A DNA stretch of 64,000 nt from an uncultured Gammaproteobacteria bacterium (GCA_913058345.1 CAJXQR010000002.1:248001-312000); one strand, 5' to 3'; counted from the stretch's first letter, positions 37,532 to 46,045 are shown. Translations and numbers: made by a program. The notes: a model not told the origin generated them from the letters alone.

Positions 37532-39025
37532 CTAACGCTCCATCTCATACTCACTGTAGTCGGGCTCTTTGAGATCGTTGCGGAACTTCGCCGCCGTCCA
37601 GGGCCACGAGACGGGAACGCCGTTTTTGTCAAGATACCAGCTGTCACAGCCTGTCAACCAAACCGTATCTTTCATATTGTCCTTCATATCCTGAATAAAG
37701 CGGTCAGTCGCCGTACGCTTAGGACTAACCGTTTCAAATTCACGATTGGCCCACTTTTCAACAAAGTTCATGATGTAACCTGATTGAACCTCGGCAATCG
37801 CAGCCAAAGAAAAGTTACCCACGGGGCTGTTAGGACCCATCACCATAAAAAAGTTGGGAAAGTCGGGCATGGCAACCGTGCGGTAACCATAGACGCCATC
37901 TTTCCAGGCTTCGGCTAGCGTAGGACCATTCTCGACACTCATCGTCATGGGCATCATGTGTTCGCCTGCGTGATAGCCTGTTGCCAAAGCCACAACATCA
38001 AGCTCGTGCAAAACACCATCTTTAGTACGAATACCTTTCGGCTCAAAGCGTTCGATGTGCTCTGTCACCAGCTCGGCATTGGGCTTTTGAATAGCCGGAT
38101 AAAATTCAGAAGACATTACCAGACGCTTACACATGGCCACATAATCGGGGGTCAAAGCCTTGCGCAGTTTCGGATCCTTTACTGTATTCAAATTCCACTG
38201 GCAGGCCTTGCCGATTAACCGACGCGCCATACCATCTTTAATCACACCCGTGCCCATAATGGTTTCCATAAAGTAGCTTATGGAATGGTGGAAAACTTTG
38301 GAGATGACCGGGAAAGTATCAAGTACTTTCTCATTCAGTTTCGAGTACTTACGATTTGGTACCGGCACAATCCACTGCGGCGTACGCTGAAAAGAGACCA
38401 CTTTATTGCAAATTTCGGTCAGTGGCTTGATCATTTGAATGCCGGTGGAACCACTACCGATGACGCCAACATTTTTCCCCGTCAGGTCGATATCTTTTTC
38501 CCAACGAGCGGTGTGAAGAATTTTACCTTCGAAAGTATCCATACCTTCAATATCAGGATATTTCGGCCGCACCAAAATGCCACAAGCAGCAATTAAGATA
38601 TCAGCTTCGTCGGTATCGCCATTTTCCAGATCAACGTGCCACTTACCGTCGCGATACTCGGAGTGCTTCACCTCACTGTTGAATTTGATACGCTCAAAGA
38701 CATGGTATTTCTTCGCTGTCGTTTCGTAATACTGCTGAATCTCTGGGCCACCACAGAAGCGATGACTCCAGCTAGAGCTGGGTGAAAAGCTGTATTGGTA
38801 ATAGTAGGATGGCACATCGCAACGCAATCCCGGATAAAAATTGTAGTACCAAGTACCGCCCAGACCACCTGCTTTTTCGTACAAAGTCACATCAGTAAAG
38901 CCCGCTTCCATTAAACGGATGCCCATGCAAACACCTGACAAGCCCGTACCAACAACAATTACCCGAGGATTCCTTTTCCCACCGGCAACTGCAGAATTAA
39001 TATTCTCACTCTCAGCAACGCCCAT
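37532..39025 (-). CDS. FAD-dependent Baeyer-Villiger-type monooxygenase
   Basis: This flavoprotein is predicted to insert one oxygen atom into a ketone to give an ester or lactone, using NADPH. The 497-residue protein has an FAD-binding GTGLSGVCMG near residue 27, GGLGGTWYYNFYPGLRCD near 54, the type I BVMO fingerprint FEGKILHTARW near 168 (FxGxxxHxxxW), and a second Rossmann motif GVIGSGSTGIQM near 189. It is a single gene, bounded by a strong terminator and by its own promoter with an adjacent palindrome. Proximity to the thiolase/HMGCS-DUF35 operon suggests a shared role in breaking down cyclic or branched ketone-containing compounds such as terpenoids or steroids. The substrate is unknown. 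Confidence 0.9.
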   Translation of the reverse strand: MGVAESENINSAVAGGKRNPRVIVVGTGLSGVCMGIRLMEAGFTDVTLYEKAGGLGGTWYYNFYPGLRCDVPSYYYQYSFSPSSSWSHRFCGGPEIQQYYETTAKKYHVFERIKFNSEVKHSEYRDGKWHVDLENGDTDEADILIAACGILVRPKYPDIEGMDTFEGKILHTARWEKDIDLTGKNVGVIGSGSTGIQMIKPLTEICNKVVSFQRTPQWIVPVPNRKYSKLNEKVLDTFPVISKVFHHSISYFMETIMGTGVIKDGMARRLIGKACQWNLNTVKDPKLRKALTPDYVAMCKRLVMSSEFYPAIQKPNAELVTEHIERFEPKGIRTKDGVLHELDVVALATGYHAGEHMMPMTMSVENGPTLAEAWKDGVYGYRTVAMPDFPNFFMVMGPNSPVGNFSLAAIAEVQSGYIMNFVEKWANREFETVSPKRTATDRFIQDMKDNMKDTVWLTGCDSWYLDKNGVPVSWPWTAAKFRNDLKEPDYSEYEMER

Positions 39026-39117
39026 CTGTTACTCCCAGTTCATCAAAATTGAAAAAAATTACTAAGCCGTTATCTTTTCGCCAAGCACTTACGTTACTGG
39101 CGAGTAAGCAATCCTGC

Positions 39118-39146
39118 ATAATCTATGGTTTGTTGAATTATGTCAA
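39118..39146 (-). promoter_or_regulatory. Sigma-70 promoter of the monooxygenase gene
   Basis: On the minus strand a perfect TTGACA -35 and GATTAT (4 of 6) -10 are separated by 17 bases, about 90 bases before the ATG. The 14-bp palindrome lies 11 bases upstream of the -35. Confidence 0.65.
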
Positions 39147-39157
39147 CAGCTTACAGA

Positions 39158-39171
39158 TAAACGATCGTTTA
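39158..39171. promoter_or_regulatory. Palindromic operator, TetR-family-like
   Basis: TAAACGATCGTTTA is a perfect 14-bp palindrome. Its form (AACG at both ends of a short centre) resembles operators of many TetR-family regulators. Its place just upstream of the monooxygenase -35 element suggests control of that gene. No TetR gene other than slmA is in the window. Confidence 0.55.
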
Positions 39172-39309
39172 ATTAATAGTAAATTCAAGTGTACACCACT
39201 GCTAACAACACCTATTGATCACTATCAAACTCTTCACGTCTAAGACGCGTAAAATCTTACGAGGCCGCAGCGAAGCAAGTACGCTACCAAGATAGGAAAA
39301 AGTGATTTA

Positions 39310-39349
39310 TTGTCACGCTTTCGTCACAGCTCTGTTACTGCATTGACAT
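39310..39349 (+). promoter_or_regulatory. PhoB-box-like array (four 7-mers at 11-bp spacing)
   Basis: TTGTCAC, TCGTCAC, CTGTTAC and TTGACAT begin at 39310, 39321, 39332 and 39343, an exact 11-base period. Each matches the Pho-box half-site (C/T)TGTCA(C/T) at six or seven of seven positions. Two such units form one PhoB box, so this is two boxes in tandem. CATACT at 39347-39352 is a possible -10 element. The orientation points to the PAP2 gene. Confidence 0.7.
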
Positions 39350-39373
39350 ACTCATCCATTACGCTCTCATTCC

Positions 39374-39922
39374 ATGGATAAGCAACCACTCAATAAATTT
39401 CGCCTGCTTCATTTTATTCACAGTGGTGACCTCGTCACCTTTCACTGGTGCATGTGCCGTAAACAGCAGCGGCAACTGACACGGCTTAGCAAGTTGATTT
39501 CCCATACGGCCGATGGTTATTACTATGCACTGTTTCCACTATTTATGTTGGTTGTCGATACGACAAAGGCACAATTGGCTTTTATCGCGCTGACAACGGC
39601 CTTCTGTCTGGAACGACCGATCTATTCTCTGCTGAAGAAAAGTTTAAAGCGTAACCGTCCGGCAGATGCTCTGCCCAATTTCAGTAGCTTTATTACACCT
39701 TCCGATCAGTTTAGCTTTCCGTCGGGGCATACATCTGCTGCATTTCTCAGTGCCACCGTCGTCGCCACTTTATTCCCGATCATGTTTTGGCCTGCTTATG
39801 TATGGGCTTGCCTGGTGGGCGCTTCACGTATTTTGTTGGGTGTTCATTTTCCCACTGACACCTTCGCCGGCGCACTGATCGGCACCGCCGTAGCCACTAT
39901 AAGCATGGGGCTGCTAATCTAA
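39374..39922 (+). CDS. PAP2-family membrane phosphatase
   Basis: This integral-membrane lipid phosphatase is predicted to dephosphorylate phosphatidic acid, undecaprenyl diphosphate or a similar lipid phosphate. In 182 residues it has all three PAP2 motifs: KKSLKRNRPAD near residue 93, the PSGHTSAAF motif near 117, and SRILLGVHFPTD near 151, with hydrophobic segments around them. No signal peptide or clear ribosome site is visible. Its stop overlaps the next gene's ATG by one base (TAATG), so it is coupled to a glycosyltransferase. The Pho-box-like array upstream suggests induction by phosphate starvation. Confidence 0.9.
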   Translation: MDKQPLNKFRLLHFIHSGDLVTFHWCMCRKQQRQLTRLSKLISHTADGYYYALFPLFMLVVDTTKAQLAFIALTTAFCLERPIYSLLKKSLKRNRPADALPNFSSFITPSDQFSFPSGHTSAAFLSATVVATLFPIMFWPAYVWACLVGASRILLGVHFPTDTFAGALIGTAVATISMGLLI

Positions 39923-41013
39923 TGCGTATTCTCTACGGCGTACAGGGCACCGGCAACGGTCATATTTCACGGGCTCGAGCTATGGCTCCCGCTCTAGCAA
40001 AACAGGGTATAGAGGTCGATTTCCTTTTCTCAGGGCGCCAGCACGATCAATATTTCGATATGGCACCCTTTGGTGACTTTAGCCTACGTACAGGGCTTAC
40101 CTTCGTGACAGAAGAAGGCAAGATTCGCCCATTTGAAACTATCAAGCGCAGTGCTCCGCTACAGTTTTTACGTGATATCCATCAGCTTAAGCTCGATAAT
40201 TACGATTTAGTTTTAACAGATTTCGAGCCCATCACAGCCTGGGCTGCGAAATTGCGCAACACACCAGTAATCGGGCTTGGTCACCAATACGCTTTTAACT
40301 TCCCGGTGCCACAGCACCATGGGAATCTGCATCAGCGGCTGATCATGAAGTATTTTGCTCCGGCAAGGCTTGCCCTAGGCTTTCACTGGTATCATTTCGA
40401 TATGCCAGTTTTACCACCTATCGCTCCTATTGAACGTCACAATGGGCAGATAGACCCAACACTCATTGTTGTCTATCTGCCCTTTGAGGCACCCGCTAAA
40501 ATCGAACAATTTTTACGCCCTTTTAAACGTCACCATTTTGCGGTCTATCACCCCGACGCACCCGCAAGTGGAAACGGCAATATCCAGTGGCATAAGCCGA
40601 GCAAAGTACACTTTCATAGTGATCTTGGGCGCTGTAATGGTGTGGTTTGCAACGCCGGTTTTGAGTTGAGTAGCGAAGTTCTACAACTGGGCTGCAAGTT
40701 ATTAGTGAGACCAGTGGAGGGCCAATGCGAACAGCTCTCCAACGTGCTTGCCCTACAACGCATTGGTCTTGGCTATACCATGAACACTCTCGACCAGACC
40801 GTCTTCAGCCAATGGCTCGAAACTGGACGCGGTGTCAGTGTCCGCTACCCCGATGTCGCCAGGGCGGTAACACAATGGTTAACACTAGGCGATTACACGC
40901 CACAAAGTATTGAGGCGCTGGCCTCGCAACTGTGGCGCCGCACACGCTTTCCCCAACAACCTCTTTTTTCAGCACCCCCAACCCACTCCACCGGCACTAG
41001 CGCAGTCGCTTAA
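39922..41013 (+). CDS. MJ1255/VC2487-family glycosyltransferase
   Basis: This is a GT-B-fold glycosyltransferase-like protein of 363 residues. The N-terminus RILYGVQGTGNGHISRARA is the hallmark of the MJ1255/VC2487 family and resembles the acceptor-side motif of MurG and lipid glycosyltransferases. The C-terminal donor-binding region reads CNAGFELSSEVLQLG near residue 240 followed by EGQCEQLSNVLALQRIG, comparable to the nucleotide-sugar site of MurG/UGT proteins. No membrane spans are evident, so it is probably peripheral. It is coupled to the PAP2 phosphatase. Together they could make a glycosylated lipid, with PAP2 producing the diacylglycerol-type acceptor; this is inference. Family substrates are not established. 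Confidence 0.85.
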   Translation: MRILYGVQGTGNGHISRARAMAPALAKQGIEVDFLFSGRQHDQYFDMAPFGDFSLRTGLTFVTEEGKIRPFETIKRSAPLQFLRDIHQLKLDNYDLVLTDFEPITAWAAKLRNTPVIGLGHQYAFNFPVPQHHGNLHQRLIMKYFAPARLALGFHWYHFDMPVLPPIAPIERHNGQIDPTLIVVYLPFEAPAKIEQFLRPFKRHHFAVYHPDAPASGNGNIQWHKPSKVHFHSDLGRCNGVVCNAGFELSSEVLQLGCKLLVRPVEGQCEQLSNVLALQRIGLGYTMNTLDQTVFSQWLETGRGVSVRYPDVARAVTQWLTLGDYTPQSIEALASQLWRRTRFPQQPLFSAPPTHSTGTSAVA

Positions 41014-41142
41014 AACAGCTTATTACCCAGACTGTAATGGCCACCCTTTATTCGAGGAAGAGCTGCCTAGTCCTGCCAAGCTATTTGCCGCCACGGAGTG
41101 ATCGGTTACACTTGCCCTAATTTAGCGCCAGATCGAGAAAGA

Positions 41143-41373
41143 ATGGCTATTTTTGTGCTGCAAGATATTAATGACAAGTTCCTGACCAAGACTTTAGAGT
41201 GGCGCGATGACTGCACTGCGGCTGAAGTCTACTGTTCACCTCACAGGGATGTCGCTCTCAATCACTTGCTTGAAGTCAATGCCAAAAATCCCGACCTACG
41301 CGCCCGTGTCGTCGCCTGCGAAGTGGGGCCCAAAAACAGACCGCTATTACCGCAGAAACAATCCGCTGCCTAA
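41143..41373 (+). CDS. Small protein of unknown function
   Basis: This is a 76-residue frame starting at ATG with GAGAAAGA just upstream. It is compact and hydrophilic (AIFVLQDINDKFLTKTLEW at the start), with no signal peptide or membrane segment. The composition looks coding: it has two Cys, mixed charge and no low complexity. It sits 18 bases before gshA, so it may be co-transcribed with it. I do not recognise a family. Confidence 0.55.
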   Translation: MAIFVLQDINDKFLTKTLEWRDDCTAAEVYCSPHRDVALNHLLEVNAKNPDLRARVVACEVGPKNRPLLPQKQSAA

Positions 41374-41391
41374 TAAACCTGAGAATCCCTC

Positions 41392-42984
41392 TTGTCGCTA
41401 CTAACTTCACGTCTGGCTGCTCTCACGAACACTGAAAATCAGTGTTTACTCAACAACATTCAGCGCGGCATTGAAAAAGAGAGCCTGCGTGTCACACCAG
41501 CGGGTGCGCTGGCCAATACGCCCCACCCCAAAGCTCTCGGCTCGACGCTGACGCACCCGAGTATCACTACCGATTTTTCTGAATCACTGCTGGAATTTAT
41601 CACTGCGCCCTCGTCGTCTATCGATGCCGTGCTGAGCAGCCTCGACAACATCCACCGCTTTACCTATCGCCATATCGGCGACGAACTGCTGTGGGTCAAC
41701 AGCATGCCCTGTGTATTGGGCCGCGATCAGGATATCCCCCTCGGCCAATACGGCAGTTCTAATATCGGGCAAATGAAAACCATCTATCGCCGTGGGCTAG
41801 GCCACCGCTACGGACGACTCATGCAAACCATTGCCGGCATTCACTACAACTGGTCTCTACCCGACGCCTGCTGGCAGATATTACAACAGGACGATCATTA
41901 TTCGGGCTCGCTGCAGGACTTTAAAACCGAGCGCTACTTCGACTTGATTCGCAACTTCCGCCGCCATTTTTGGTTACTACTTTATCTTTTTGGCGCCGCG
42001 CCAGCAGTTTGCCGCAGTTTTGTCAAAGACAGAGCCCATCGACTACAGCCCATTGGTGAAGATCAACACAGTCTCCATTTACCCTATGCCACCTCTCTTC
42101 GCATGGGCGACCTCGGTTATCAAAGTAACGCGCAGGAATCACTGATTGTTTGCTACAACAGTCTACCGCGCTATATTGAAAATCTGCGCGGTGCATTGAC
42201 TACGCCCTACCCCGCTTATGAAGCTGTTGGTGTTAAAGGGCCAGACGGAAAATACCGCCAGCTCAGCCCCCACTTACTACAAATAGAAAATGAGTTTTAC
42301 AGCAGCATCCGTCCCAAGCGCACTACAAAAGGTGGTGAAACAGCACTCGAGGCTCTATGGCAACGGGGAGTAGAATATATCGAAGTGCGCTGTGTTGATC
42401 TCAATCCTTACTTACCGGTTGGTATCGATGCTGAACAAATGCGTTTTCTCGATGTCTTCCTCATGCACTGCCTACTGCGAGAGAGTCCGCAAACCGATAA
42501 TCGCGAATACGGCCAAATACTCCACAACCAGCGAAAAATTGTTGAACGCGGCCGCGAACCAGGGCTCAGCCTCAGCCGCGGCGACGGCGAGACATCACTG
42601 CAAGACTGGGCCAACGAACTCTTTAAGCAATTACAGCCCATCGCCCATGCCCTCGACTGCAGTCACGGCGATGATTCCCACGGCAAGGCGATATCTGCAA
42701 TGAAGCAACGACTGCAGCAACCCGAACTCACGCCAGCGGCTCAATTGCTGGAAGAAGTACGTAGTAGTGGCAGCACCTATTTTCAAACAGCCATGCGCCA
42801 TGCTCAACAACACCGCGAATTCTTTCTCGATTCGACACTTGACCCCGCTGTCGAAGAAGAGTTCGTCAGTCTCGCCGCCCATTCGCTAGAAGACCAAAAG
42901 GCCATCGAAGCTGCGGACACTCTCAGTTTCGATGACTTTCTCAGAAGCTATTATCAGCAATATCAATTCTCTCTCGAATCGTGA
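41392..42984 (+). CDS. gshA: Glutamate-cysteine ligase
   Basis: First enzyme of glutathione synthesis, joining glutamate and cysteine with ATP. The 530-residue protein matches the gammaproteobacterial GshA family (518 in E. coli). Visible motifs are GIEKESLRV near residue 24, DFSESLLEFITAP near 60, and YIEVRCVDLNPYLPVGID near 330, part of the active site. The start is a TTG with GAGA upstream; no in-frame ATG lies near. It overlaps acpH by four bases (GTGA). Confidence 0.95.
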   Translation: MSLLTSRLAALTNTENQCLLNNIQRGIEKESLRVTPAGALANTPHPKALGSTLTHPSITTDFSESLLEFITAPSSSIDAVLSSLDNIHRFTYRHIGDELLWVNSMPCVLGRDQDIPLGQYGSSNIGQMKTIYRRGLGHRYGRLMQTIAGIHYNWSLPDACWQILQQDDHYSGSLQDFKTERYFDLIRNFRRHFWLLLYLFGAAPAVCRSFVKDRAHRLQPIGEDQHSLHLPYATSLRMGDLGYQSNAQESLIVCYNSLPRYIENLRGALTTPYPAYEAVGVKGPDGKYRQLSPHLLQIENEFYSSIRPKRTTKGGETALEALWQRGVEYIEVRCVDLNPYLPVGIDAEQMRFLDVFLMHCLLRESPQTDNREYGQILHNQRKIVERGREPGLSLSRGDGETSLQDWANELFKQLQPIAHALDCSHGDDSHGKAISAMKQRLQQPELTPAAQLLEEVRSSGSTYFQTAMRHAQQHREFFLDSTLDPAVEEEFVSLAAHSLEDQKAIEAADTLSFDDFLRSYYQQYQFSLES

Positions 42985-43607
42985 ACTATCTCGCCCACAT
43001 TCTTCTCTCGGGCGACAATCTTGATACACAAGTCGGCGGCCTGCTCGGCGACTTCGTCAAAGGCCCGCTACAGGGCCAATACCCAGAGAGCGTTGAAGAA
43101 GGTATATTCCTGCACCGTCAGCTAGATGCTTTCACTGACGCACAACCGGAGGTGCGAAATCTAATCCGCACCTTTTCACCGCAATGGCGACGCTTCGCGG
43201 GTATTATCATTGATATCGTCTTCGACCATTTACTTGCGATTCACTGGCAGGAATATCATTCATTGAGCCTCGAGCAATTCTGCCAACGCTTTTATCGCCA
43301 CCTCAACACCTGTCAGTCATGGCTGCCCGCCAACGCCCAACAATTTAACCAGCGCGCGGCCACTGTTGGCTGGCTGCAAAGCTATGCCAATCATGAGCTG
43401 CTACCAACGATTCTCAACCGGGTTGGCGAGCGTCTACGTCGGCCACTGCCCCTGGGAAAGGCCTGGCCCGAGATTGTCGATCGTCATGCCGAGATCGAGC
43501 AGGTATTCTCCAGCCTCATGCCTCAACTACACACCTATGCTCAACAACTGCGCTTCGCGGCTCTGACCCCGGGTGTGCCCATTCTCGTCAAAAGGAAGTA
43601 TGGATGA
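42981..43607 (+). CDS. acpH: Acyl carrier protein phosphodiesterase
   Basis: Predicted to remove the phosphopantetheine arm from holo-ACP. This HD-like family (AcpH/DUF479) is recognised by the N-terminus NYLAHILLSGDNLDTQVGGLLGDFVKG and EEGIFLHRQLDAFTD near residue 41, whose His and Asp bind metal, and by the later IIIDIVFDHLLAIHW. It is 208 residues long, with a GTG start inside the gshA stop and a four-base overlap with dsbB. Confidence 0.9.
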   Translation: MNYLAHILLSGDNLDTQVGGLLGDFVKGPLQGQYPESVEEGIFLHRQLDAFTDAQPEVRNLIRTFSPQWRRFAGIIIDIVFDHLLAIHWQEYHSLSLEQFCQRFYRHLNTCQSWLPANAQQFNQRAATVGWLQSYANHELLPTILNRVGERLRRPLPLGKAWPEIVDRHAEIEQVFSSLMPQLHTYAQQLRFAALTPGVPILVKRKYG

Positions 43608-44092
43608 TGCCTAGTACCCGCACCCTGAATTTGTACCTGTTTTTAGTGGCCACCTGCATGATTCTGGTGGCGTTGTATATGCAGTACCAAATGAACCTCA
43701 ACCCCTGCTATCTGTGTATCGTGCAGCGCGTTTTTGTTATTTTGACCGGCCTGATCGCCTTGCTGGCTGTGATCCACAACCCCGGTAACAAGGGGCAAAA
43801 ACGCTACGCTGCGGCAACCTGCATCAGCGCACTCGCCGGTGCGGCTTTCTCCATTCGCCAACTGTGGTTGCAAAGCCTGCCCGAAGAGAAAGTACCCGCC
43901 TGCGGACCGCCTGCCGATTATCTATTTGACGCCTTCCCAATAGCGGAAGCACTACCCATGCTCCTCAGTGGTGACGGAAACTGCGCCGAGGTGCAATGGA
44001 CTTTTCTGAGCTTCAGTATCCCCGCGTGGACGCTGCTCGCCTTCACGGCAATGGTCCTGCTCAGCAGCTATCAATTGCTGCGTAAACGCTAA
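43604..44092 (+). CDS. dsbB: Disulfide bond formation protein DsbB
   Basis: Inner-membrane protein that reoxidises DsbA by passing electrons to quinone. The 162-residue length is standard. There are four membrane segments, the first redox pair in NPCYLCIVQR near residue 34-40, and the second pair across the second periplasmic loop (PACGPP near 103 and GNCAEVQW near 130). The Arg after CYLCIVQ, which helps bind quinone, is present. No dsbA is in the window. Confidence 0.95.
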   Translation: MMPSTRTLNLYLFLVATCMILVALYMQYQMNLNPCYLCIVQRVFVILTGLIALLAVIHNPGNKGQKRYAAATCISALAGAAFSIRQLWLQSLPEEKVPACGPPADYLFDAFPIAEALPMLLSGDGNCAEVQWTFLSFSIPAWTLLAFTAMVLLSSYQLLRKR

Positions 44093-44105
44093 TAGACTGA
44101 CACTT

Positions 44106-44471
44106 ATGAACAAGGTTACCGACTCCCTGAAAGGACTCGCTGTATTGGTGCTGTTTCAGTTGCTCGGAGAGTGTCTCGCATACGTACTACCCATCGCCGT
44201 ACCCGGCCCGGTTTTGGGCATGGTGTTACTGTTTTTTACATTGCGTCAACTGAGCCCACCAGACTGGCTGGTAAACACTGCTGGCAAACTAATTGGCATG
44301 CTCTCACTGTTTTTTATTCCCGCCGGTGTCGGCATTTTTTTCTTGCCTGAAGCTATACAACAACAATGGCCCGCTATACTGGCCGCAATCATTGGCGGCA
44401 CTTTGTTATCGATTGCCTTAACCGGGCTTACGCTGAAAGCCCTAACCCGCACCTCGTTGAACGATGGCTGA
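44106..44471 (+). CDS. LrgA/CidA-family membrane protein
   Basis: This 121-residue protein has four hydrophobic segments and belongs to the CidA/LrgA family, holin-like proteins linked to murein-hydrolase export, programmed lysis or small-acid transport depending on species. Signatures are LLGECLAYVLPIAVPGPVLGM near residue 19 and the stretch LSLFFIPAGVGIFFLPE near 62. It overlaps its LrgB-like partner by eight bases. No LysR-type cidR or lytSR genes are adjacent. Confidence 0.9.
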   Translation: MNKVTDSLKGLAVLVLFQLLGECLAYVLPIAVPGPVLGMVLLFFTLRQLSPPDWLVNTAGKLIGMLSLFFIPAGVGIFFLPEAIQQQWPAILAAIIGGTLLSIALTGLTLKALTRTSLNDG

Positions 44472-45189
44472 GGTACCCTTCAACGAATCAATGGACTTAC
44501 TCTTTTCAGTGAGCCTGCTAGCTCTCACTGTTATAGTCTATTTCGCAGGCCTGTGGGCTTTTCAAAAAGCACGACACTTTTCGCTGCTACACCCACTGGC
44601 CAGTAGCTGTCTGTTAATCGCCGCCCTTCTTTACAGTGTTGATATCGATTACGCCCGCTATCAACGGGCGAACAGCATCTTCTATTGGCTACTCGGCCCG
44701 GCGACCGTTGCCTTGGCAATACCCCTCAACCGTGAATTCAACCGCATTCGCGCGCTTGCGCAACCCCTCTTATTGACCCTGCTATTTGGTAGCATCGCTG
44801 CACCCATGTGCGCGGTAACTCTGGCCTTTTTATTTGGCGCAGACCCGCTGACTCTAATCTCGTTAACACCAAAATCCGTCACCACCCCCATCGCCTTGAG
44901 CATCGCCCAAGAAGTCGGCGCTATGGGGGCGTTAACCGCTGGCGTGGTTATTTTTACCGGCGTGGTTGGTGCCATAGCTGGGCCGGGCTTACTAAGCCTG
45001 CTTGGAGTGCACGATGAGCGCCTGCAGGGTTTTACTTTGGGTATCAACGCCCACGGTGTGGGTACGGCTCGGGCCTTTGATATCAGTCCTCTCTGTGGCG
45101 CCTTCTCAAGTTTAGCTCTTGGCCTCACTGGCGTGCTAACAGCGCTGACTTTGCCAACCTTACTGCTATGTCTATCGAAAATTCTTTAA
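44464..45189 (+). CDS. LrgB/CidB-family membrane protein
   Basis: This 241-residue polytopic protein is the partner of the LrgA-like protein. Family signatures are RELRRIRAL-type REFNRIRALAQPL near residue 95, LTPKSVTTPIALSIAQEVG near 136 and GINAHGVGTARAFD near 200. The encoded pair is expected to act together in the inner membrane. It is followed by a bidirectional terminator. Confidence 0.92.
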   Translation: MAEVPFNESMDLLFSVSLLALTVIVYFAGLWAFQKARHFSLLHPLASSCLLIAALLYSVDIDYARYQRANSIFYWLLGPATVALAIPLNREFNRIRALAQPLLLTLLFGSIAAPMCAVTLAFLFGADPLTLISLTPKSVTTPIALSIAQEVGAMGALTAGVVIFTGVVGAIAGPGLLSLLGVHDERLQGFTLGINAHGVGTARAFDISPLCGAFSSLALGLTGVLTALTLPTLLLCLSKIL

Positions 45190-45228
45190 TTACTGGGCTT
45201 ATAACCGTAAACAAGAGAAAATTGAGAC

Positions 45229-45256
45229 AAAAAAAAGCCCGCTAAGGCCTTTTTTC
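45229..45256. terminator. Bidirectional terminator between lrgB-like and FKBP genes
   Basis: A run of A residues, a short GCC/GGC stem and a run of six T residues (AAAAAAAGCC then GGCCTTTTTT) form a near-symmetric hairpin with U-tracts for both strands. It lies between convergent genes. Confidence 0.7.
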
Positions 45257-45295
45257 TAGCGACTGTCTTTCGAGCCACTCCGCTCTTAACTTATT

Positions 45296-46045
45296 TTAGC
45301 CAGCATCATCATCCACAGATGCTTTCAACAATTCCACTTCGAAGATCAGCGTTTGGTTAGGCCCAATCAAACCACCTGTGCCACCCGGACCATAAGCCAG
45401 ATCAGCAGGGACATAAAGCTCCCACTTCGCACCCTCTTTCATCAGTTGCAGTGCTTCAACCCAACCAGGAATGACCTGAGTAACACCGAACTGCGCCGGT
45501 ACACCGCGCTTAAAAGAGCTGTCAAACTCAGTGCCATCAAGTAAGGTGCCTTTGTAATGTACTTCTACCGTATTATCTGGCGTGGGTACCGCGCCTGTAC
45601 CGGCTTCTAATACTTTGTATTGCAATCCACTTTCCAATACCACAACACCTTCTTTCTTAGCATTTTCTGCCAAAAAGGTCTCACCTTCTTTACTATTTGT
45701 CTCTGCTACCAACTTCGCATTTGCTTCCTGCTCTGCCATCACCTTGGCCTGGAAGGCTTCGATTACCGTTTTGACTTCGGCCTCAGACAGTTTGGGTTCA
45801 TGACCTGCAACAGCATCACTCAAACCCAAAGTGAGTGAAGGGATATCGACCTCAAAAGCCTCACCCTTGATTTGCGAACCGATATTAGTGCCCATAATAT
45901 AGCTGACTTTCTGTACTTCTGAGTCCAATGCCACATCGCCTGAAACTGGAGTAGCAGTGTTCGGCTTACTGGTCTCTTCACAACCCACGAGAATGAGTGA
46001 TGCTGCGAGGGCGACTGGTAAAACGTTTATTTTCTTGAGCTTCAT
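45296..46045 (-). CDS. FKBP-type peptidyl-prolyl isomerase, lipoprotein (FkpA/Mip-like)
   Basis: Predicted periplasmic or outer-membrane prolyl isomerase and chaperone. The 249-residue protein begins with a lipoprotein signal ending in the lipobox LVGC near residue 22. Residues ~45-125 form the Mip-type dimerisation and helical region (SYIMGTNIGSQIKG; AFQAKVMAEQEANAK). The FKBP domain follows, with VEVHYKGTLLDGTEFDSS near 162, VIPGWVEALQLMKEG near 195 and IGPNQTLIFEVELL near the end. Ribosome site AAAGGA precedes the ATG. Confidence 0.92.
   Translation of the reverse strand: MKLKKINVLPVALAASLILVGCEETSKPNTATPVSGDVALDSEVQKVSYIMGTNIGSQIKGEAFEVDIPSLTLGLSDAVAGHEPKLSEAEVKTVIEAFQAKVMAEQEANAKLVAETNSKEGETFLAENAKKEGVVVLESGLQYKVLEAGTGAVPTPDNTVEVHYKGTLLDGTEFDSSFKRGVPAQFGVTQVIPGWVEALQLMKEGAKWELYVPADLAYGPGGTGGLIGPNQTLIFEVELLKASVDDDAG

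Larger units (their letters stand above)
39026..39373. other. Divergent regulatory intergenic region
   Basis: This 348-base AT-rich gap lies between the divergent monooxygenase and PAP2 genes. It holds a good minus-strand promoter, a 14-bp palindrome just upstream of that promoter, a small perfect repeat CGTCT-A-AGACG at 39237-39247, and a four-unit PhoB-box-like array before the PAP2 gene. No coding frame in it looks real. Confidence 0.7.

Noticed and set aside
39343-39368. TTGACA near the PAP2 gene as a sigma-70 -35 element
   Set aside because: No -10 element follows at 16-18 bases and the start would fall at the ATG; it fits better as the fourth unit of the Pho-box array.
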